Notes under the pieces: model-generated
Told to the model about the DNA's origin: nothing
Database searches by the model: none
The model's input: only the letters and a program-made list of their open reading frames with translations
In this document: positions 1 to 4,816 of the stretch, one piece after another
Layout: each line of letters opens with the position of its first letter
Numbering within the stretch: the first letter of the stretch is position 1
Position numbers and translations under genes: made by a program
Source: Bacteroidota bacterium
GTDB lineage: Bacteria; Bacteroidota; Ignavibacteria; Tepidaquicellales; Tepidaquicellaceae
NCBI GenBank assembly: GCA_003519545.1
Contig: DOWN01000033.1
Coordinates: 1 to 5,232 of the forward strand
DNA: 5,232 nt
Direction of reading: 5' to 3'

Positions 1-143
1 ATACAAGACATACCAGAAAATTATAATTATAATAATTTTTGTATCCGTTTAATAATAACTAAAACTTAAAACATTTATTAATCCAATTGTAATTTTTTAT
101 TTTCTGATTATGAAAATTTGTAATACCCCCCTCACTTTCTGCA

Positions 144-172
144 TTTAAATTATTTTAAAATACGACTATATT
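144..172 (+). promoter_or_regulatory. Candidate sigma70-type promoter for the iscR-like operon
   Basis: TTTAAA (144-149, 4 of 6 matches to TTGACA) and TATATT (167-172, 5 of 6 matches to TATAAT) are separated by 17 bases. The -10 box lies inside the candidate IscR-type operator, so bound repressor would block polymerase. Transcription would begin roughly 45-50 bases ahead of the first ATG. In such AT-rich DNA, matches like these arise easily by chance. If the host uses the Bacteroidota-type promoter consensus this assignment would be wrong; I saw no convincing TAnnTTTG box. Confidence 0.3.
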
Positions 173-182
173 AGTCCGATTT
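158..182 (+). promoter_or_regulatory. Candidate IscR-type (Rrf2) operator, 25-base inverted repeat
   Basis: The core GACTATATTAGTC (164-176) is a dyad with perfect 5-base arms, GACTA and TAGTC. The symmetry extends outward to AAAT (158-161) and ATTT (179-182), so 9 of 11 arm positions pair. Established knowledge: Escherichia coli IscR type 1 sites have GACT, an A/T-rich five-base centre, then AGTC in a site of about 25 bases, and this core fits. The site ends 45 bases before the start of the Rrf2/IscR-like gene and overlaps the candidate -10 box. That position suggests autorepression by the [Fe-S]-bound protein. Binding is inferred. Confidence 0.7.
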
Positions 183-227
183 AGGTAATGATTTACTAAT
201 CTTTAAACTTTAGGATTCGCAAACTCT

Positions 228-629
228 ATGATTCGTCTTTCTAAAAAAGTTGAATATTCTATTATTGCTTTGAAATACTTTGCTATTTCTAAAGAGGCGT
301 ATCTTACGGCTAAGGAAATTTCGAAAAAATATAATATACCTCACGAACTTCTTGCTAAAATTTTACAAAGATTATCTAAAGAAAAAATATTAACTTCTAA
401 TCAGGGAATTAACGGTGGGTATAGACTTAATAAACAACCTTCTGATATTTCTCTCGAATATATCATTAAACTTTTCGACGGTGAAAAAGGTATCGTGGAA
501 TGTATGAACGGAAAAAATGCAAATGAATGTTGTATCTTCGATGAATGCACTATTAAAGACCCGATTGTTAAACTTCAAAAAGAACTTGAATCATATTTCT
601 CTTCTAAAAAAATAAGCGATTTCGTATAA
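228..629 (+). CDS. iscR: Rrf2-family Fe-S-responsive transcriptional regulator (IscR-like)
   Basis: This 133-residue protein has the usual Rrf2 length. The N-terminus (MIRLSKKVEYSIIALKYFA) is the standard family opening. A winged helix-turn-helix covers about residues 26-68: 'TAKEISKKYNIPHELLAKIL' resembles the recognition region, and 'GINGGYRL' (60-67) is the Gly-Gly-Tyr wing typical of the family. The C-terminal half has Cys92, Cys101, Cys102 and Cys107, in the place where IscR, NsrR and RirA carry their cluster-binding cysteines. E. coli IscR uses Cys92, Cys98, Cys104 and His107, so the spacing differs here and the exact ligands are unknown. It is followed after 8 bases by a cysteine desulfurase, the classical iscR-iscS order, and preceded by an IscR-type dyad operator. 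The likely role is a cytoplasmic repressor that senses Fe-S cluster supply and controls this operon and itself. The iscR name rests on context as much as on sequence; a RirA- or NsrR-like sensor is possible. The ATG at 228 fits family alignment. Confidence 0.88.
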   Translation: MIRLSKKVEYSIIALKYFAISKEAYLTAKEISKKYNIPHELLAKILQRLSKEKILTSNQGINGGYRLNKQPSDISLEYIIKLFDGEKGIVECMNGKNANECCIFDECTIKDPIVKLQKELESYFSSKKISDFV

Positions 630-637
630 CTTTAAAA

Positions 638-1828
638 ATGGATTTAAAACTTCCGATTTACTTAGATTATAATGCTACAACCCCTGTTGATCCGCAGGTT
701 CTCGAAGAAATGCTTCCTTACTTCTGTGAAAAATTCGGTAATGCCTCCAGCAAATCTCATAAGTTCGGTTGGGAAGCAAGCTACGCAGTTGAAGTCGGAA
801 GAGATAGAATTGCTAAACTTATAAACGCTTCTCCAAAGGAAATCGTTTTCACAAGCGGTTCTACTGAAAGCATTAACCTTGCTATCAAAGGTATCGCTGA
901 TACTTATGCATCTAAAGGTAAACACATAATCACTACTCCTCTTGAACATAATGCTGTAATTGATACTTGCAATTGTCTGGCTAAAGCAGGTTACGAAATT
1001 GATTTCGTCAACATTGATAAATACGGTATTATAGATTTAAATCATCTGAATGATCTTATGCGTGATGATACTGTTCTCGTAAGTGTGATTATGGCTAATA
1101 ATGAAATCGGTGTTATTCAACCAATAAAAGAAATTTCGCAAATCGTTCATTCTAAAAATGCTTTTTTCCATGTTGATGGTTCGCAGTCTGTCGGGAAAAT
1201 TCCGGTTGATGTGCACGATATGGATATTGATATAATGGCTATAACCTCGCATAAACTTTACGGTCCTAAAGGTATCGGTGGTTTATTCGTTAAAGATAAA
1301 GATCCGAAAATAAAACTCACTGAACAAATAAGCGGTGGCGGTCATGAGTTCGGTATGCGAAGCGGTACTCTCAATGTTCCGGGAATTGTCGGCTTCGGAA
1401 AGGCATGTGAAATTTGTATGCTTACTATGGAGGAAGAGACTAATCGCGTTTCAGCAATGCGTGATAATATGATCTCTGAGTTAACCTCTAATCTTGAAAG
1501 AGTTTTTCTCAATGGTCATCCTGTTTACAGGTTACCGGGAAATGCGAATATGTGTTTTGAATGTGTTGAAACTTCTCATCTTTTTGGAATGATTGATGAT
1601 GTTGCTTTCTCTTCAGGAAGTGCTTGCTCTTCTGCAAAAATGAAACCATCTCATGTGTTAAAAGCATTAGGGCTCACTGATGATCAGGCAGTTTCATCTA
1701 TAAGAATCGGAATTGGAAGATATAACACTCAGGAAGAAGTTGATTATGCAACTAAAAGACTAATAGAAACTGTTAATAAAGTAAGAGAGAAATCTCCTAA
1801 GTGGGAAATGGCTCTCAAAAGTAATTAA
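638..1828 (+). CDS. iscS: Cysteine desulfurase, IscS/NifS type (class V aminotransferase fold)
   Basis: A PLP enzyme that converts L-cysteine to L-alanine and leaves a persulfide on its catalytic cysteine, the sulfur source for Fe-S clusters and other thio-cofactors. The 396-residue sequence aligns from 'LPIYLDYNATTPVDP' (residues 5-19) with E. coli IscS almost to the end. Visible active-site residues are His104 (in PLEH), Asp180 and Gln183 (HVDGSQS), the PLP Schiff-base Lys206 (SHKLYGPKG) and the persulfide Cys330 (SSGSACSS). The loop around Cys330 is long, as in group I (IscS/NifS) enzymes rather than SufS. The protein ends shortly after 'SPKWEM' (386-391). E. coli IscS continues about ten residues further with the segment that docks IscU. 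That tail is absent, and no iscU follows. The gene lies 8 bases after the regulator and 20 bases before the A-type carrier. Start at ATG 638; no strong ribosome site is seen. NifS is the alternative name, but the regulator context favours IscS. Confidence 0.95.
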   Translation: MDLKLPIYLDYNATTPVDPQVLEEMLPYFCEKFGNASSKSHKFGWEASYAVEVGRDRIAKLINASPKEIVFTSGSTESINLAIKGIADTYASKGKHIITTPLEHNAVIDTCNCLAKAGYEIDFVNIDKYGIIDLNHLNDLMRDDTVLVSVIMANNEIGVIQPIKEISQIVHSKNAFFHVDGSQSVGKIPVDVHDMDIDIMAITSHKLYGPKGIGGLFVKDKDPKIKLTEQISGGGHEFGMRSGTLNVPGIVGFGKACEICMLTMEEETNRVSAMRDNMISELTSNLERVFLNGHPVYRLPGNANMCFECVETSHLFGMIDDVAFSSGSACSSAKMKPSHVLKALGLTDDQAVSSIRIGIGRYNTQEEVDYATKRLIETVNKVREKSPKWEMALKSN

Positions 1829-1848
1829 TTAAAAGGAATTTAATTTTT

Positions 1849-2214
1849 ATGACTGAAACAAAAGAATTTGTAGCAGGTGTAAGTGAAAATATTAATTTCA
1901 CTGAAAAAGCAATCAAAGAAGTAAAAAAAATTATGGAAGCGGAATCTGTCCCTTCCGAATACGCTCTAAGAGTCGGAGTAAAAGGTGGCGGTTGTTCAGG
2001 GCTTACTTATACTCTCGGATTCGATTCCGAAATTAGACCGGGTGATTCTATTCTTGAATATGGTGATATCAAAGTTGTGATTGATATGAAAAGTAATTTA
2101 TATCTGAACGGAACTGAAGTTGATTTCACTGACGGATTAAACGGAACCGGATTTACTTTCAATAACCCTAATGCGAAAAGAACTTGCGGATGCGGAAGTT
2201 CATTCGGGGTTTAA
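1849..2214 (+). CDS. A-type iron-sulfur cluster carrier (IscA/ErpA/SufA family, HesB-like)
   Basis: This 121-residue protein is about 10-15 residues longer at the N-terminus than IscA but otherwise covers the whole HesB/IscA domain. The three invariant cysteines are present: Cys49 in 'VKGGGCSGLTY' and Cys113/Cys115 in the C-terminal 'RTCGCGSSF' motif. These bind iron or an Fe-S cluster during transfer to apo-proteins in the cytoplasm. The phrase 'GTEVDFTDGLNGTGFTFNNPNA' region (88-109) is also diagnostic. Subfamily cannot be decided from sequence alone, since IscA, ErpA and SufA share these motifs, so no symbol is given. It follows the desulfurase by 20 bases. AGGA at 1834-1837 lies 11 bases before the ATG and is a weak ribosome site. 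Its stop codon overlaps the ribosome site of the next gene. With no U-type scaffold between it and iscS, it may accept clusters built elsewhere, for instance on a Suf or Nfu scaffold. Confidence 0.93.
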   Translation: MTETKEFVAGVSENINFTEKAIKEVKKIMEAESVPSEYALRVGVKGGGCSGLTYTLGFDSEIRPGDSILEYGDIKVVIDMKSNLYLNGTEVDFTDGLNGTGFTFNNPNAKRTCGCGSSFGV

Positions 2215-2221
2215 GGAGGGG
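2214..2221 (+). promoter_or_regulatory. Strong Shine-Dalgarno site for the superoxide dismutase gene
   Basis: AGGAGGGG lies 8 bases ahead of the ATG at 2230 and begins on the last base of the previous gene's TAA stop. It is by far the best ribosome site in the window. It supports the long start that includes the export-type N-terminus, and suggests that dismutase is translated at a higher rate than its operon neighbours. Confidence 0.8.
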
Positions 2222-2229
2222 AAATTGAA

Positions 2230-2979
2230 ATGTCAAAAAAAATATCGAGGAAAAAATTCATCCAAAATTCCGCTATCGGACTTTTAGGTGCTTATACTTT
2301 ACCAAAAACATTTTTAAATAATTATAACCAAAAACTAACAGGAGAAAGTAAAATTATGGATTACGAATGGATTTTTAATAAACGTCCTTATTCAGATGAA
2401 GAAGCAAAAACACTCCTTGCTGATGTGATAGATGCGGAAACATCTGACTGGCATTATAATACCCACCACAAAGGGTATGTAACTGCTCTTAACACTATCG
2501 AAAAAGCATTACAGACTGCAGATAAATCTAAAGCAAACGGTAACTACAGTGATTACGGTGAACTCAAAAGAAGATTCACCTGGAACCACGCTGGAACTGT
2601 GCTTCACGATTTATACTGGGAAAATCTCGGCGGAGACGGAGACATCTCTAAAGCACCGGAAATTCAAATAGCAATCAATGATAATTTTGGTTCTTTTGAT
2701 AACTGGAAAGCAGATTTCAAAGCCGCTTGTATGAGTGCGAAACTTTCAGGTTGGGGTGTATTAACTCTTGATACACTTTACAGTGGAAGACTTATTAATG
2801 TTATGGCTGATGAGCATCATTACGGTGCTATCTGGGGCGGAATTCCTCTCGTAGCTTGTGATGTCTTCGAACATGCTTATTATCATAAAGACGGACCGGG
2901 GAGAGCAAAATATATTGATAACTTTATCAATCATATCAACTGGTCAAGAGTCAACGACAGATTTAAAAAATACAGTTAA
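2230..2979 (+). CDS. Fe/Mn-family superoxide dismutase with Tat-like N-terminal signal
   Basis: Catalyses dismutation of superoxide to oxygen and hydrogen peroxide. The 249 residues are a dismutase core from about residue 44 onward plus a 43-residue N-terminal extension. Metal ligands, by alignment with E. coli SodA, are His75 (DWHYNTHHKGYV), His126 (GTVLHDLYW), Asp211 and His215 (DVFEHAYYHK). His79 and Tyr83 match the conserved second-sphere residues. Gly122 sits where Mn enzymes have Gly77, and His196 falls where Gln146 is in MnSOD, an arrangement like that of some archaeal and cambialistic enzymes. Metal preference is therefore not clear, and I give no sodA/sodB symbol. The extension starts 'MSKKISRKKFIQ' followed by a short apolar stretch (13-24). 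It resembles a Tat signal with Arg-Lys in place of Arg-Arg, so export to the periplasm is plausible. An internal ATG at 2356 with its own AGGAG could give a 207-residue cytosolic form. It is the last gene before the terminator, co-transcribed with the Fe-S genes. Confidence 0.94.
   Translation: MSKKISRKKFIQNSAIGLLGAYTLPKTFLNNYNQKLTGESKIMDYEWIFNKRPYSDEEAKTLLADVIDAETSDWHYNTHHKGYVTALNTIEKALQTADKSKANGNYSDYGELKRRFTWNHAGTVLHDLYWENLGGDGDISKAPEIQIAINDNFGSFDNWKADFKAACMSAKLSGWGVLTLDTLYSGRLINVMADEHHYGAIWGGIPLVACDVFEHAYYHKDGPGRAKYIDNFINHINWSRVNDRFKKYS
2340..2358 (+). promoter_or_regulatory. Possible internal ribosome site and start inside the dismutase gene
   Basis: AGGAG at 2340-2344 is followed 11 bases later by an in-frame ATG at 2356 (Met43). 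Met43 sits just before the first conserved residues of the dismutase core (MDYEWIFNKRPYS), after the signal-like extension. A start here would yield a complete, unexported enzyme of 207 residues, the ordinary length for a cytosolic Fe/Mn dismutase. The spacing is a little longer than optimal, and use of this start is inference. Confidence 0.35.
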
Positions 2980-3008
2980 TAATTTGTTCTTTTAATTTAT
3001 CGCTATTT

Positions 3009-3033
3009 AAAGGGCTATGAAATAGCCCTTTTT
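3009..3033 (+). terminator. Rho-independent-type terminator after the dismutase gene
   Basis: AAAGGGCTAT (3009-3018) and ATAGCCCTTT (3022-3031) form a 10-base-pair perfect stem with a three-base GAA loop. The descending arm runs into five consecutive T (3029-3033). It lies 30 bases after the dismutase stop and separates the Fe-S/oxidative-stress operon from the lipoprotein gene set. The A-tract on the ascending arm would also give some termination activity in the reverse direction. Confidence 0.85.
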
Positions 3034-3050
3034 AGTTTTATAAAATTTTT

Positions 3051-3066
3051 TAATCTTATAAGATTA
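3051..3066. repeat. 16-base perfect palindrome in the intergenic region
   Basis: TAATCTTATAAGATTA is identical to its reverse complement. It lies between the terminator and the TTG start at 3101, where a promoter for the lipoprotein genes is expected. CTTATAA recurs at 3073-3079, giving two TATAA-like boxes (3057-3062 and 3075-3080), either of which could be a -10 element. It could be an operator for an unidentified dimeric regulator, or chance in AT-rich DNA. Confidence 0.45.
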
Positions 3067-3085
3067 TCAGTTCTTATAAATTTTT

Positions 3086-3091
3086 AAGGGG
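3086..3091 (+). promoter_or_regulatory. Ribosome binding site that sets the TTG start at 3101
   Basis: AAGGGG lies 9 bases ahead of TTG 3101. No ATG or GTG in the same frame lies at a position that would retain the lipoprotein signal peptide, so this site supports TTG as the initiator. Confidence 0.6.
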
Positions 3092-3100
3092 AAAAGTATA

Positions 3101-3652
3101 TTGATTATAAGAATTTTTTTGATTCTGATATCCGTAACAATTTTTAGTTGTTCCGAAAATAATAATTCTGAAAATTTAACAAGTAATAATAAAAGTTTTG
3201 TCTGGAAAGAAAATCTCACTGTCGGAGATATTCCGGATGATTCCGTTAAAGGATTTCTAAACGGAAAAGAAATAAAATTTGAATATGTGAATTTTGAGAA
3301 ATGGAGAGGCAGCGGTGATAACGTTTTAAATTTCAGCACCAAAAGACCTTTGCAGGATTGCGGATTCATTGAAAATGATGATGCATTTTCCGTGATGATT
3401 AAAAACGGGGATTTTAATCCCGGTGAAAATTCCAAAATTTCTTTCTCAAATAATCAGGATAATTTTATTTCATATTTTCATTATTATGTTGAAGGAAAAG
3501 ATATATTAAAAGTTGAATCTCCATGGAGTGGAATTGTTATTATAGATTCACTTGAAGATAAAAAAGTAAAAGGAAAAATTGCAATCGTATATAACGATGA
3601 TGCAAAAAGTTGGATAGCAGGTAAGTTTGAGGCTATCAGATGTAATAATTAA
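3101..3652 (+). CDS. Putative lipoprotein of unknown function
   Basis: I do not recognise this family. The 183-residue product begins with a clear lipoprotein signal: Arg4, an apolar stretch (residues 5-15), and a lipobox-like 'TIFSC' with the lipidated Cys at residue 17. An Asn/Ser/Glu-rich spacer (18-31) follows, typical of a tether. The rest (about 33-183) looks like a compact, mostly beta domain with alternating polar/apolar segments, ending in 'KVKGKIAIVYND' and 'WIAGKFEAIRC'. Cys87 and Cys181 could form a disulfide after export. The general plan resembles small Bacteroidota envelope lipoproteins that carry a C-terminal GxF strand, but no function can be assigned. The start is TTG, supported by AAGGGG at 3086-3091 and by the intact signal peptide. 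It is the first gene after the terminator and lies 10 bases before a second lipoprotein gene, so the two are probably co-transcribed. Confidence 0.8.
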   Translation: MIIRIFLILISVTIFSCSENNNSENLTSNNKSFVWKENLTVGDIPDDSVKGFLNGKEIKFEYVNFEKWRGSGDNVLNFSTKRPLQDCGFIENDDAFSVMIKNGDFNPGENSKISFSNNQDNFISYFHYYVEGKDILKVESPWSGIVIIDSLEDKKVKGKIAIVYNDDAKSWIAGKFEAIRCNN

Positions 3653-3662
3653 ATATCAATTT

Positions 3663-4163
3663 ATGAAAATCACAATAATTTTTTTAATTTTCTTATTTGT
3701 AACTGTAGGTTGCGGAAAAAAATCCAATCAAACAGATAATCAAAATAATAATACTAATACTACAACAACTGAAGAATCAAAAGTTAATGAACAAATAAAA
3801 TCAGATACTTCATCAACTTCCCAGGGTTCTAACGATAAAAGTTCAAATGATCTCGGAATGAAATCCGGCTTACCGGCTGATTTCCCGACAGATATACCTC
3901 AACCTAAAAACGGAAAAGTTATCGGTTCTCTTTCTTCTTCAGAAGGAACTATGGTCACTTTTCAAACCGATGTTCCGGTTAAAGATCTTGTAGAGTTTTA
4001 TAAATCAGAACTTGCAAAAAACGGTTTCGCTCTTAGCGATGGCGGGGAAACATTGATTCAGGATAATGGCGGAATTATAGGATTTGTAAAAGATAAAAGA
4101 GATGTAGGTCTAATGTTAAGTTCTGACAACGGAATTACTTCTTTGGTAATTACATATAAATAA
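3663..4163 (+). CDS. Putative lipoprotein with low-complexity linker and small C-terminal domain
   Basis: The product has 166 residues. The signal peptide MKITIIFLIFLFVTVGC has a lipobox ending at Cys17. A linker of about 45 residues (19-65), very rich in Asn, Thr, Ser, Gln and Asp, follows. The conserved-looking part begins at 'GLPADFPTDIPQPKNGKVIGS' (69-89) and continues through 'MVTFQTDVPVKDLVEFYKSELAKNGF' (97-122) to the end. That pattern, a Pro-rich entry, a strand, then a helix with 'VxFYKxxLxxxGF', recurs in small envelope lipoproteins of many bacteria whose role is unknown to me. I chose ATG 3663. A longer frame opens at TTG 3627, but it overlaps the previous gene by 26 bases and would put 12 polar residues ahead of the signal peptide. 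The gene starts 10 bases after the previous stop and ends 5 bases before the Lon-domain gene. Confidence 0.8.
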   Translation: MKITIIFLIFLFVTVGCGKKSNQTDNQNNNTNTTTTEESKVNEQIKSDTSSTSQGSNDKSSNDLGMKSGLPADFPTDIPQPKNGKVIGSLSSSEGTMVTFQTDVPVKDLVEFYKSELAKNGFALSDGGETLIQDNGGIIGFVKDKRDVGLMLSSDNGITSLVITYK

Positions 4164-4168
4164 ATTTT

Positions 4169-4810
4169 TTGTCGTCTAAAAGATTAATACCACTATTTCC
4201 GTTAAATATCGTTTTATTTCCGGATTAAAAAATTCCTTTATTTATTTTTGAAGAGCGGTATAAAATTCTTATTAATGATGCAATTAAAAATGATACTGAT
4301 TTCGGAATTAATTTAATCGAAGATAAAAAAATTGCTTATACCGGTTGCACATGCAAAGTCTCTGAACTGACTAAGAAATATGAAAACGGTGAAATGAAAA
4401 TTGTTGTTACAGGAATTAAAAGATACAGTCTGCTTCAATATTCCCTAAGTGATTTCGGATACTACATCGGAGAAATTAATGAAATTGAAGAGAACAAAAC
4501 TCCTCCCGATAAAAATTTACTTATCAAAGTTATAAACGATTATAATCATCTTGTTGAAACTGTTTATAAAGGCGGAATTAATAAAATTAATCCCGATAAT
4601 AAAGAGTATATAAACGGCGTCAAATCTGCTTCCTTTCATATTGCACAGAAATCAGGTTTATCAGTATCTGAACGGCTCGTGCTTCTTGAGTATGATGATG
4701 AAAACGAAAGACTGAAATTTTTAGAAAAATACTTTCAAGATATTATCCCGAAACTTGATGAAGCCAATAGAATATCAAACATTATAAAAAGCGACGGATA
4801 CATTCAATAA
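4169..4810 (+). pseudogene. Stand-alone Lon substrate-binding (N-terminal) domain protein, interrupted by one in-frame TAA
   Basis: Read through the stop, the frame gives a 213-codon product of the length usual for stand-alone Lon N-domain proteins (LON/PUA-like fold plus a helical bundle). Family features are 'LIPLFPLNIVLFPD' (6-19), then 'KIPLFIFEERYKILI' (21-35), matching the family pattern LPLFPL..VLFP..xLPLxIFExRY. Later come 'VTGIKRYSLLQY' (the GxxRF/Y strand) and a C-terminal helical part 'GLSVSERLVLLEYDDENERL'. Codon 20 (4226-4228) is TAA between the two conserved halves. The family normally has Met or Leu there, and a single T-to-A change from TTA would explain it. No other stop or frameshift is seen. 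There is no AAA+ or protease domain, so this is not Lon itself. In-frame ATG 4394 could at best give a 138-residue fragment that lacks the conserved N-terminus. The likely start is TTG 4169, 5 bases after the lipoprotein gene. Function of the stand-alone domain is not established. This may be a recent pseudogene or a sequence error. Confidence 0.8.
4226..4228 (+). other. In-frame nonsense codon (TAA) in the Lon-domain gene
   Basis: The codon order is CCG GAT TAA AAA ATT CCT, within 'LFPD-stop-KIPLF'. The same frame carries homology on both sides, so a single insertion or deletion cannot account for it and a substitution is the simplest explanation. TAA ends all seven genes whose stops are visible in the window, which argues against reassignment of TAA in this organism. 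Confidence 0.85.
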
Positions 4811-4816
4811 ATTAAA

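Larger units (their letters stand above)
1..227 (+). promoter_or_regulatory. Leader/intergenic region upstream of the iscR-like operon
   Basis: No coding region is supported here. The stretch is very AT-rich, with one run of six C at 126-131. It holds the candidate operator (158-182) and candidate promoter boxes (144-172) listed separately. An AT-only inverted repeat lies at 17-24/32-39. The end of whatever gene lies upstream is not visible. There is no Shine-Dalgarno-like sequence just ahead of the ATG at 228, which is common in Bacteroidota-type genomes. Confidence 0.6.

Noticed and set aside
17..39. AT-only inverted repeat (AAAATTAT and ATAATTTT, 7-base spacer) followed by a T.
   Set aside because: No G-C pairs, so a weak hairpin. 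Such repeats are expected by chance in this composition, and no upstream gene end is visible to tie it to termination.
390..578. 62-residue open frame on the - strand inside the regulator gene.
   Set aside because: Antisense to a well-supported gene, with no recognisable motif, ribosome site or family resemblance.
662..1252. Two - strand open frames (662-949 and 1037-1252) within iscS.
   Set aside because: Shadows of a strongly conserved coding sequence; their translations are Phe/Ser/Asn-rich without any domain character.
3067..3435. 122-residue - strand open frame opposite the first lipoprotein gene.
   Set aside because: The + strand frame has a signal peptide, lipobox and ribosome site. 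The - strand translation is low-complexity Leu/Phe/Ser and would start inside the other gene.
3627..3662. Upstream TTG start for the second lipoprotein.
   Set aside because: It overlaps the preceding gene and adds polar residues (MRLSDVIIKYQF) in front of a complete lipoprotein signal that begins at ATG 3663.
4226..4228. TAA read as a sense codon (genetic-code reassignment).
   Set aside because: All seven other visible gene ends use TAA, so the codon clearly functions as a stop in this genome.
4394..4810. Treating the 138-residue frame from ATG 4394 as an independent intact gene.
   Set aside because: Codons 21-75 upstream in the same frame encode conserved Lon-domain sequence, so this is the tail of the interrupted gene.
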